This document shows positions 1 to 5,682 of a stretch of 5,682 nucleotides of DNA, piece by piece. The position numbers were made by a program, and so were the translations under genes. Origin of the DNA: Holophaga sp. (GTDB lineage Bacteria > Acidobacteriota > Holophagae > Holophagales > Holophagaceae). Numbering within the stretch: the first letter of the stretch is position 1; each line of letters starts with the position of its first letter. Under the pieces are notes generated by a model. It saw nothing but the letters and a program-made list of their open reading frames with translations. It had not been told where the DNA came from and did no database searches. The DNA lies in assembly GCA_030691225.1 (NCBI GenBank), contig JAUYES010000501.1:1-5682 (forward strand). Direction: 5' to 3'.

Positions 1-1868
1 ACGCCACGAGCATCGAGACCTTCGCGTCCATCTTCAAAGAGAAGAACAACGGGCTCTACACCAACGAGTGGATCCTGGCGGACATGAAGACCAACGAAGG
101 CGCCGACTACCTCATCGGCACCAAGGTGGAAAAGCTCTGGCGCACGGGCCATGCCTCTGCAGCCGCGGATACTCCTGCCGGACACAAGGATTTCATCTGG
201 GCCAATAACAACAACCGCGATCTGGAAATCCGCAAGGAAACCGCCCAGAACGGCGAAGGTTGGCCCGTGGATCTGGCCTACAACACCTGGGACCGAGATA
301 TTGCTTTCCAGCAGTTCTTCACAGAGTTCGGCAAGGGCCGCATGGATGTCCACGCGGGCATCCATGCCATGGCCACGAGCCCCATCAACCGCCCCCACGC
401 CTGCGACGGCAAGATCACCACTGGCGAGATGGCCGACCAGCTAATGTTCCACGCCCACCACGGCAAAACGACCCTACGAGAAAAGATGCCCGGCGGCCGC
501 TACATCGATGCCACCCTGCCCAACGCCATCCCCCAGCTGACCTTCGGCTATGCCACCTTCAGCCCCATTCACGTGACCCGCGAGCTTCAGGCAGCTAAGG
601 CCAAATTCCAAGCCCCCAAGGCGCCCGTGGCGCCGCGCCTGGATCTGGGTGAAGTAAAGCCTGCCTTTGACAAGGCCAAGCTTTGGAAGCAAACGGTCTT
701 CCCCGCAGGTGAAACAGATTTCTGGCTAAACAGTGGCAACGCGGCCTACAGCGCCCTACTACGCCGATTACCCGATGCCCAGGATCGCGCCTTCACGACC
801 CTGCGCGATGCCTTCGCCGACATGACCCAGCGCTACCTTGTGCTGGCCCGCCGGGAGGGTAGCGAGGCTCCCGGCAAGACCACCGTGAAATACGACCGCT
901 ATGGGGCCTACGTGCTGCCCCGCACTAAGGGCGTGTTTCTGCTGCACCAGTTGCGACTCCTGCTGGGTAATGACCGCTTCGCCAAGGGCATGGCGGCTGT
1001 CCACACCACCTATGCGCTCAAGCCCATGACCCGCACTCAGTTCGAGCACACTTTCTCCGCGAGCGTAAACCAGGACATCGCCCCTCTGGTCGCCCAGTGG
1101 GTCGATCGCTCGGACCTGCCGGATCCCAAAGTCACCGCCGAGGTGAAGGGCCAGGAAGTAGTCCTCACCGTTCGGCAGGGGGACAAGCCCTGGCGCTTCG
1201 CCACGACGGTGGAAGTCCGCACCGACAAGGGCGCCAAGCTGCATCGCATCGAGGTCGGCGGCGCGCTGGGTGAACACAAGCTCCCCTTCGAGGGCAAGGC
1301 CACCCGCGTGATCTTCAATGCCGGGCAGGACGTCCCCACGGAACAGCCCATGGCGGCGACCCAGGCCAGCCTATCGGATGATTTTTCCAAACTACTCGTG
1401 GTCTGGGGCTCCGGTACCAGCGTGGAGGCAGGCCGCACCTTGGCCATGACCTTCCGCGAGGCCATGGCGGATGCCAGCACCGAGGTGCTCCCGCCCATGA
1501 AGGCCGATGGCGAGGTGACTTCCGAAGAGTTGTCGCAACGCGACCTCGTGCTGATGGGTGGAGCGGAAAACGCGCTGTTGGCGCGACTGGTCGCGGAGAA
1601 GAAAGTGCCGCTGGAACTCGGCAAGGGTTGGTTCAAGTTCCAGGGCACAACCTACGGACGCGGCGATGAGGGGATGTTCCTGGCCTTGCCGAATCCCTGG
1701 AACCCCAAGCGCTTCCTGCATCTCTATATTGCCAACAGCCGCCTACAGCTCTGGCAGATGACCAAAGCCTACCCCCGTGGGCTCTCGGGTTGGGCCACTT
1801 GGCTCGGTACTGCGATCAACGCCCGCGGCAGCCACGTCCAGCCCGCATTTGATTTGAAGATGGATTGA
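1..1868 (+). CDS. 3' part of multidomain C45/phospholipase-B-like hydrolase with degenerate M1-like domain
   Basis: The gene is cut at its 5' end. The frame is open from base 3 and ends with TGA at 1866-1868; the ATG at 84 lies inside the gene, because the codons before it already read as family sequence (NNGLYTNEW, then LADMKTNEG). Numbering residues from that ATG, about 1-165 resemble the C-terminal half of C45/phospholipase-B-like Ntn hydrolases: GLYTNEW and KTNE, then GTKVEKLWR, WANNNNRDL and DRDIAF, with a basic/acidic HACDGKITT segment at 105-113. The N-terminal nucleophile would lie off the window. About 190-420 look like the central and C-terminal part of an M1 aminopeptidase (PAGETDFWLNSGNAAY, then TKGVFLLHQLRLLLG, then QWVDRSDLPDP, and an FNAGQDVP end). 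The zinc-ligand positions are replaced, so this part is probably not a peptidase. About 435-594 form an alpha/beta domain with DLVLMGG and PNPWNPKRFL, a type I have seen appended to hydrolases. Substrate is unknown. Family membership is a recall-based inference; the reading frame is certain. Confidence 0.62.
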   Translation, partial: ATSIETFASIFKEKNNGLYTNEWILADMKTNEGADYLIGTKVEKLWRTGHASAAADTPAGHKDFIWANNNNRDLEIRKETAQNGEGWPVDLAYNTWDRDIAFQQFFTEFGKGRMDVHAGIHAMATSPINRPHACDGKITTGEMADQLMFHAHHGKTTLREKMPGGRYIDATLPNAIPQLTFGYATFSPIHVTRELQAAKAKFQAPKAPVAPRLDLGEVKPAFDKAKLWKQTVFPAGETDFWLNSGNAAYSALLRRLPDAQDRAFTTLRDAFADMTQRYLVLARREGSEAPGKTTVKYDRYGAYVLPRTKGVFLLHQLRLLLGNDRFAKGMAAVHTTYALKPMTRTQFEHTFSASVNQDIAPLVAQWVDRSDLPDPKVTAEVKGQEVVLTVRQGDKPWRFATTVEVRTDKGAKLHRIEVGGALGEHKLPFEGKATRVIFNAGQDVPTEQPMAATQASLSDDFSKLLVVWGSGTSVEAGRTLAMTFREAMADASTEVLPPMKADGEVTSEELSQRDLVLMGGAENALLARLVAEKKVPLELGKGWFKFQGTTYGRGDEGMFLALPNPWNPKRFLHLYIANSRLQLWQMTKAYPRGLSGWATWLGTAINARGSHVQPAFDLKMD

Positions 1869-1871
1869 CCC

Positions 1872-1920
1872 ACACACCGAGGGGGCCTCTGCCCAAGCGT
1901 GAGGCCCCACTCGGTGGTGT
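1872..1920 (+). terminator. Strong hairpin after the hydrolase gene, probable terminator
   Basis: The inner stem is GGGGCCTC (1882-1889) with GAGGCCCC (1901-1908), closed by an 11-base loop. The outer stem continues with CACCGAG (1875-1881) against CTCGGTG (1910-1916), leaving A1909 as a bulge, and three more pairs form if G1917 is bulged. It starts 3 bases after the stop codon of the upstream gene. The T-run (1938-1943) lies about 17 bases beyond the stem, so the classical U-tail is displaced. It lies between convergent genes and could stop transcription from both sides, but no T-run follows it on the - strand. Confidence 0.6.
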
Positions 1921-1997
1921 ATTCCCGCAAGTCCGCGTTTTTTCCAGGGAAGTGCCTGCGGAGGTCTACTCGTACCAGCCGATTCCACTCCCAATTT

Positions 1998-2013
1998 CGC
2001 TCCCTCCGGAGCG
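1998..2013 (-). other. Small hairpin downstream of the transporter gene
   Basis: CGCTCC (1998-2003) pairs with GGAGCG (2008-2013) around a four-base loop, about 70 bases beyond the stop codon of the - strand transporter gene. No T-run follows on either strand, so a role as terminator of that gene is possible but weakly supported. The rest of the 215-base convergent gap shows no credible gene. Confidence 0.25.
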
Positions 2014-2083
2014 CCAAGCGATTTCGTCTTCCACGGCCTTTCCACACCGCCCACAGCCTCGCCATGGCCTTTGACTTTGCCCC

Positions 2084-2881
2084 TTAAAGGAAGAGCAGCA
2101 GGCTGGTGGCCATCACAGCCATGCCTGCCACCAGCCCGCCGATGCAGAGGTGGTGCTCACCGTAGCGCTGGGCCGTGGGCAGGAGCTCATCGAGGCTGAT
2201 GAAGACCATGATCCCGCCCACTGCAGCGAATACGTATCCGAAGACCGCCTCCGAAAAGAAGGATCGCAGCAGAAAATATCCCACCAGAGCGCCAGCGGGT
2301 TCCGCCAACCCCGACAGAAAGGACTGCGTGAAGGCCTTTCGCTTGCTGCCGGTGGCGTAGTAGATGGGCACGCTAACGGCGATGCCCTCGGGGATATTGT
2401 GAATGGCGATGGCTACAGCGATGGGAATGCCTAGGCTGGGAGCCTGGAGGGCGCCCATGAAGGTGGCAAGCCCTTCTGGAAAATTGTGAATGGCGATGGC
2501 CAAGGCCATGAAGAGCCCCATGCGGTGCAGTTTCGCCCCATCCGGAATTTGGTTCATGTCCTCGGGTCCCCGCACCTCGTGTGGGTTCTCCCCGCTAGGT
2601 ATCAGCTGATCCACCAGGGCGATGAGCGCAATGCCGATGAAGAACGACACCACCGTCAGAACAGGGCCTAGCCGCGCGCCGTGAACGGCGGTTAGGGCGA
2701 CCTGGGCCTTGGGAAAGATCTCGACAAAGCTAACGTAGATCATCACACCGGCGCTAAAACCCAGACTGATCGCCAAAAATCGCGTGTTGGTGCGCTTCGC
2801 GAAAAAGGCGATGGCACTGCCGATCCCCGTGGCGAGGCCGGCAAAAAGAGTCAGGGAGAAGGCGAAGACGACAGGAGACAT
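2084..2881 (-). CDS. zupT: ZIP-family divalent metal transporter, ZupT-like
   Basis: This is an inner-membrane importer of Zn(II) and probably other divalent metals (Fe, Mn, Co), as known for the ZIP family. From the ATG at 2881 it is 265 residues, close to E. coli ZupT (257). About eight hydrophobic helices are visible. Two hallmark helices carry HNFPEG (H132, N133, E136) and HNIPEG (H161, N162, E165), the intramembrane metal site. Other family landmarks are SFVEIFP (E54), GLAEP (E194) and SLDELLP (D231, E232). The segment 94-120 between helices 3 and 4, with [11 protein letters not shown], is a polar cytoplasmic loop. An in-frame TTG at 2941 would add 20 mainly uncharged residues ([12 protein letters not shown]...). 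I prefer 2881 because ZupT proteins begin right at helix 1, but neither start has a clear Shine-Dalgarno site. The gene is divergent from the ATPase gene and convergent with the hydrolase gene, so it is probably monocistronic. No metal-regulator site is evident. Exact metal preference cannot be read from sequence. Confidence 0.93.
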   Translation of the reverse strand: MSPVVFAFSLTLFAGLATGIGSAIAFFAKRTNTRFLAISLGFSAGVMIYVSFVEIFPKAQVALTAVHGARLGPVLTVVSFFIGIALIALVDQLIPSGENPHEVRGPEDMNQIPDGAKLHRMGLFMALAIAIHNFPEGLATFMGALQAPSLGIPIAVAIAIHNIPEGIAVSVPIYYATGSKRKAFTQSFLSGLAEPAGALVGYFLLRSFFSEAVFGYVFAAVGGIMVFISLDELLPTAQRYGEHHLCIGGLVAGMAVMATSLLLFL

Positions 2882-3005
2882 GCCCGAGAGACTGGCATGG
2901 AAAGCCCCCGAGGCAAAGGGCAAGGCCACGGTAGCGGGCAATTCTGGGGTGTCCCAGGAATCCCAACCACCTTTTCAACATTCATACCGCCAGGGTCACC
3001 AAAAC

Positions 3006-3034
3006 TTGCTAACTGCCAACGTCCTTCCGATAAG
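3006..3034 (+). promoter_or_regulatory. Candidate sigma-70-type promoter for the ATPase gene
   Basis: TTGCTA (3006-3011) matches 4 of 6 of the -35 consensus. A 17-base spacer leads to GATAAG (3029-3034), 4 of 6 of the -10 consensus. Transcription would start near 3041 and give a leader of about 45 bases before the ATG at 3086. The match is modest and found by eye, so a different promoter in the divergent gap 2882-3085 is possible. I saw no convincing promoter for the transporter on the other strand. Confidence 0.3.
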
Positions 3035-3073
3035 GCTCTGGGGCATACCCGTATCTTGACTCAATAATTCAGC

Positions 3074-3077
3074 GAGG
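3074..3077 (+). promoter_or_regulatory. Shine-Dalgarno site GAGG that fixes the ATPase start
   Basis: GAGG lies 8 bases before the ATG at 3086. It supports that ATG as the true start, and so keeps the long N-terminal extension in the protein. Confidence 0.7.
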
Positions 3078-3085
3078 TTTGCGGC

Positions 3086-5413
3086 ATGGCGGATGAACGT
3101 AGATTTAACGATAAGCCCGCCACGGTCACCGTGGGACTCACCGACGGCCGAACCATGGTGGGCCGCCTGGGAAGGTTTCGCCCCGCAGATGGGGATCTTG
3201 TCTTGATGGCGCGCTCCCGGGACCGGGTCGGCCTTGCTTCGGAATCTCAGCAGCGGTTGGCCTCTGAGCAGGTGGCCTATGTGGCTATCCATCGCGGAAA
3301 TTCCCTCTCCCCCGTCCTCGAAGGCGAAGTCAGAGACCTCGATATCCATGTGGCGGGGGGACTCACCTTCTCCGTTCGGGCCGCCTCTACGGCGACCACG
3401 GATCAACTGGGCTTCTGGTCCATACCGCTGAGTTCCTCCGGAGCCTTTGCCGAAATATATTTTTATGTGCATGGCATCAATGCCAGGGAGGACAAAGCCA
3501 CTCTGGGCGAAATCCTGATGGAATCAGGAGCACTCGGGGGGGATGGACTAGCCAGAGGCTTAGAGGAACAAGCCGCCGAGCGAGCCACCAATATCGGCGA
3601 AATCCTGATCAAACAAAACAAGGTGGGAGTCGAGGAAGTTGCCGCAGCGGCCGAAGTCCAGCGGGGGTCAGGCATCAAGGGCCAGCGACTTCGGTTGGGC
3701 GAAGGACTCATCGAGGCCGGGCTGGCACGGGAAGAAGATATTGCCGCCGCCCTAGAGGAACAGAAAAAACGACGGGGCAAGCGCATTGGTGAAGTGCTTG
3801 TGGAAATGGGCCTAGTCAGTGAAATCGAAATGGCCAAGGCCCTTTCCCGCAAATTCAATATACCCTTCGTGGATCTGGACAAGATTGAGATCAGCGCCAA
3901 GACGGTAGCGCTGGTCCAGGCCGAGATTGTTCAAAAGTACCAGGTACTGCCGCTCCATTCCGATGAAACGACGCTGACGATTGCCCTCTCCGATCCCTTG
4001 GCTTTTGAAGTTCTGGATCTGCTCCGCTTTGCCCTGGGCAAGCAGATCAAGGAACGCGTGGCCACCTCTTCCCAGATCGCACGTCGAATCGAGGCCCTGG
4101 TCATCACAGCAGGAACTCCCGTCCCGACCGACCAAATGGAAGAAATTCTTTCGGGAATCCAACTCGACCACAGCACCGAAGGTGCTCCGGACGCCCGGGA
4201 TCTCACCGTGGCCCGGGATGATGACAGCGGCATCGCCAAACTCGTCAACCAGATCATCTACGATGCCCATGCGCGTGGCGCTTCCGACATCCACATCGAA
4301 CCCGATGGGGAGGAGAACGAAACCACCGTCCGTTTTCGAATCGATGGCGTGTGCGAAACCTACCGAAAATTCCAGCCTGCGCTCCGAGCCCGCCTGGTCT
4401 CCCGCATCAAGATCATGGCGCAGTTGGACATCACCGAACGACGCAAACCCCAGGATGGCAAGATCCGCATTCGCATGAAAGACAAGCCCCTTGAATTGCG
4501 CGTCGCGACCATTCCCACCGTGAGTCGAGATGAGGATGTCGTGCTCAGGCTCTTGGCTTCCGGCGAGCCGATCCCCCTGGATAACCTTTTACTTTCGCCC
4601 CACAATTTGGCGGAAACCAAGCGGCTGATTGCCAAGCCCTATGGTCTGATCCTGGCCGTGGGACCCACTGGATCCGGCAAGACCACCACCCTTCACTCGC
4701 TCCTGGGTGCCATCAACACCTCGGCCCGAAAAATCTGGACCGCAGAAGATCCCGTTGAGATCACCCAGCGGGGGCTTCGCCAAGTCCAGGTTCAGCCCCG
4801 CATCGGCTTCAATTTTGCCGCCGCCCTCCGGGCCTTCCTGCGCGCCGATCCCGACGTCATCATGGTGGGCGAGATGCGGGATCCGGAAACAGCCACCATC
4901 GGCATCGAGGCATCCCTCACTGGCCACCTCGTGTTCTCAACCCTCCATACCAACAGCGCCCCGGAAACCGTCACGCGCCTCGTGGACATGGGGCTGGATC
5001 CCTTTACTTTTTCCGATGCGCTTCTTGGCGTTCTGGCCCAACGGCTCGCCCGAAAACTCTGCACTGGCTGCCGCGTAGATTACGAGGCAACGCTGCCGGA
5101 GCGGGAAGAATTGGCAGGCCTTTTTGGTCCGGAAGAACTCGAACGGGCCTTGAACGGACGTCCCTTGCGCCTTTTCCGGGCCACCGGTTGCCCCAAGTGT
5201 GAAGGACGCGGCTACAAAGGACGGCTCGGCATTCACGAACTCCTTGTGAACGACGATCACCTGCGCCTAGTCATCCAAAAGAAAGGCACCGTCGATGAAA
5301 TTCGAACCATGGCCGTGGCCAATGGCATGCGGACCCTGCTTCAGGACGGCATCGAAAAGTGCTTGGCCGGGCACACAGATTTGCGCCAAGTGCTCGCGGT
5401 CTGCAGTCGCTGA
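3086..5413 (+). CDS. pilB: Type IV pilus assembly ATPase PilB (GspE/PulE family) with extended, tandem-MshEN N-terminus
   Basis: This hexameric cytoplasmic ATPase drives pilin polymerisation at the inner-membrane platform; GspE of type II secretion is the alternative. Domains of the 775 residues are: 1-135, an unassigned beta-rich region; 139-256, four MshEN-type half-motifs; about 257-335, the alpha/beta T2SSE N-terminal domain (IPFVDL, then VLPL and LTIALSDP); and about 375-775, the ATPase core. Core motifs are all intact: Asp box DIHIEP (401-406), ERRKPQDGK (451-459), Walker A GPTGSGKTTT (526-535), Walker B DPDVIMVGEMRD (588-599, with E596) and His box TGHLVFSTLHTN (612-623). A zinc site is formed by C659/C662 and C702/C705, and its presence separates PilB/GspE from the retraction ATPase PilT. 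The protein is about 200 residues longer than a usual PilB, because of the N-terminus. Cyclic di-GMP probably regulates it, by analogy with MshE. The gene stands alone here: no pilT or pilC follows within the 269 bases to the window end. Confidence 0.9.
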   Translation: MADERRFNDKPATVTVGLTDGRTMVGRLGRFRPADGDLVLMARSRDRVGLASESQQRLASEQVAYVAIHRGNSLSPVLEGEVRDLDIHVAGGLTFSVRAASTATTDQLGFWSIPLSSSGAFAEIYFYVHGINAREDKATLGEILMESGALGGDGLARGLEEQAAERATNIGEILIKQNKVGVEEVAAAAEVQRGSGIKGQRLRLGEGLIEAGLAREEDIAAALEEQKKRRGKRIGEVLVEMGLVSEIEMAKALSRKFNIPFVDLDKIEISAKTVALVQAEIVQKYQVLPLHSDETTLTIALSDPLAFEVLDLLRFALGKQIKERVATSSQIARRIEALVITAGTPVPTDQMEEILSGIQLDHSTEGAPDARDLTVARDDDSGIAKLVNQIIYDAHARGASDIHIEPDGEENETTVRFRIDGVCETYRKFQPALRARLVSRIKIMAQLDITERRKPQDGKIRIRMKDKPLELRVATIPTVSRDEDVVLRLLASGEPIPLDNLLLSPHNLAETKRLIAKPYGLILAVGPTGSGKTTTLHSLLGAINTSARKIWTAEDPVEITQRGLRQVQVQPRIGFNFAAALRAFLRADPDVIMVGEMRDPETATIGIEASLTGHLVFSTLHTNSAPETVTRLVDMGLDPFTFSDALLGVLAQRLARKLCTGCRVDYEATLPEREELAGLFGPEELERALNGRPLRLFRATGCPKCEGRGYKGRLGIHELLVNDDHLRLVIQKKGTVDEIRTMAVANGMRTLLQDGIEKCLAGHTDLRQVLAVCSR
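3500..3853 (+). repeat. Four tandem 24-residue MshEN-type half-motifs within pilB
   Basis: The copies begin at residues 139 (TLGEIL), 169 (NIGEIL), 203 (RLGEGL) and 233 (RIGEVL). The first three end in Q at motif position 24 (Q162, Q192, Q226), and the fourth has K256 followed by FNIPFVDL. Starts are 30 residues apart within each pair and 34 between pairs, so the region reads as two consecutive MshEN modules. MshEN domains bind cyclic di-GMP through paired RLG-type motifs. Only copies 3 and 4 keep the leading arginine and the central glycine. Copy 1 has T139 and keeps the glycine; copy 2 has N169 and has N in place of the glycine. Confidence 0.75.
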
Positions 5414-5502
5414 ATCGCAATGATATAGAACCTGTGGATGCCGTGATTTGCAGGCGAACATCGCCACCACCTCCCCCACAGTTCACGAAATGCGGGTTTT
5501 GG

Positions 5503-5530
5503 TTCATATAAACACTCGTTTTTGTATCAT
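5503..5530 (+). promoter_or_regulatory. Weak promoter candidate ahead of the palindrome
   Basis: TTCATA (5503-5508, 4 of 6 of the -35 consensus) is followed after 16 bases by TATCAT (5525-5530, 5 of 6 of the -10 consensus). In AT-rich DNA such matches occur often by chance. If real, it would start a transcript near 5537 that runs through the palindrome to the terminator at 5641-5670. Confidence 0.2.
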
Positions 5531-5558
5531 GTTATTTTTTAATTACTTACAATTTTTG

Positions 5559-5606
5559 AATAAATGGTTACGTCCCAACTAATTATTTGGGACGTAACCA
5601 TTTATT
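5559..5606. repeat. Perfect 20-bp inverted repeat (48-bp near-palindrome)
   Basis: The left arm 5559-5578 and right arm 5587-5606 are exact reverse complements; the arm core reads TGGTTACGTCCCAA. Of the 8 central bases, 5580-5585 are also self-complementary, so only the 5579/5586 pair mismatches in the whole 48 bp. Neither strand has a T-run directly after the stem, which argues against an ordinary terminator. Perfect arms suggest a recently acquired or actively maintained element, such as a REP/REPIN-like or MITE-like repeat or a transposon-end hairpin. An operator or RNA hairpin is also possible. Confidence 0.8.
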
Positions 5607-5640
5607 GATCAACATTCATCCCCATTCTTCCCAGCGCAGC

Positions 5641-5670
5641 AGGACCTTAATCACATAGGTCCTTTTTTTT
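5641..5670 (+). terminator. Intrinsic terminator
   Basis: AGGACCT (5641-5647) pairs with AGGTCCT (5657-5663) around a 9-base loop, and an unbroken T-run extends to 5670. This is a classical rho-independent terminator read on the + strand. It lies 228 bases beyond the pilB stop codon, so it ends either a pilB transcript with a long 3' leader-like tail or a separate short transcript that starts after pilB. Confidence 0.75.
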
Positions 5671-5682
5671 TAAATCTTTATG

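Larger units (their letters stand above)
5414..5682. other. Non-coding right end with an abrupt AT-rich stretch
   Basis: No credible coding region follows the ATPase stop. Bases 5414-5500 keep near-normal composition. From 5501 the sequence becomes AT-rich: by hand count, 33 G/C in the 120 bases 5501-5620 (about 28%) and 58 in the 182 bases 5501-5682 (about 32%), against roughly 60% in the genes. The stretch contains the palindrome and the terminator listed separately. The final ATG (5680-5682) may or may not start a gene beyond the window. Confidence 0.7.

Noticed and set aside
1769..2065. Reading frame of 98 residues on the - strand, rich in Arg and Trp, over the convergent gap
   Set aside because: It overlaps the end of the hydrolase gene and runs through the terminator hairpin. 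Its composition is typical of a frame opposite GC-rich sequence, and I recognise no family.
1865..2074. Reading frame of 69 residues on the + strand after the hydrolase gene
   Set aside because: It starts across the stop codon of the upstream gene, reads through the hairpin, is Pro/Arg-rich, and has no Shine-Dalgarno site or recognisable motif.
2754..2981. Reading frame with an ATG at 2981 overlapping the start of the transporter, as if frameshifted
   Set aside because: The transporter frame is intact from 2881 through both HN-PEG helices, and the other frame encodes no ZIP sequence, so there is no frameshift to explain.
3056..3061. Perfect-looking -35 hexamer TTGACT before pilB
   Set aside because: No -10-like hexamer lies 15-19 bases downstream; the position is occupied by the Shine-Dalgarno site and start codon.
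5454..5464. Small hairpin GCGA-ACA-TCGC just after pilB
   Set aside because: A four-base stem without a T-run is too weak to call a terminator.
1..5682. CRISPR arrays, tRNA or rRNA genes, transposase genes, riboswitches
   Set aside because: I looked for regularly spaced repeats, tRNA-like cloverleaves and transposase motifs on both strands and saw none beyond the single inverted repeat near the right end.

Overview
The window carries three protein genes. From left to right they are the 3' part of a large multidomain hydrolase-like gene (+ strand, start outside the window), a ZIP-family metal transporter (zupT-like, - strand), and a long PilB/GspE-type assembly ATPase (+ strand). About 270 bases without a gene follow, and from about 5501 they are strikingly AT-rich. 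The coding part is GC-rich (roughly 60% by eye), bacterial and densely packed. A C45/phospholipase-B-like protein fused to M1-like sequence, together with a PilB bearing extra N-terminal domains, is a combination I associate with Acidobacteriota (for example the Geothrix/Holophaga group). That assignment rests on general resemblance only and has low confidence.

Layout. Bases 1-1868 encode, in order, the end of a C45/phospholipase-B-like Ntn-hydrolase domain, an M1-aminopeptidase-like domain whose zinc ligands look lost, and a C-terminal alpha/beta domain. A strong bulged hairpin follows 3 bases after the stop codon. The 215-base convergent gap 1869-2083 holds that hairpin and one smaller one, and I see no gene there. 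Bases 2084-2881 (- strand) encode the ZIP transporter. The divergent gap 2882-3085 holds a candidate promoter and a Shine-Dalgarno site for the ATPase gene. Bases 3086-5413 encode the ATPase: an unassigned beta-rich N-terminal region, four copies of the 24-residue MshEN-type half-motif (two tandem modules), then the full T2SS/T4P ATPase core with its four-cysteine zinc site. Bases 5414-5682 contain a 20-bp perfect inverted repeat (48 bp almost wholly palindromic) and an intrinsic terminator. A weak promoter candidate upstream makes a short non-coding transcript conceivable.

The three genes do not look like one pathway: they lie convergent and then divergent, so each is probably its own transcription unit. 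The ATPase would power type IV pilus (or type II secretion) assembly and is probably controlled by cyclic di-GMP. The transporter would import divalent metals. The first protein is probably a secreted or envelope hydrolase, but its N-terminus, which would show this, is not in the window. I found no wholly new system. The points most worth a second look are the degenerate M1-like domain in the first gene, the doubled MshEN region and unassigned N-terminus of the ATPase, and the palindrome/terminator island at the right end.
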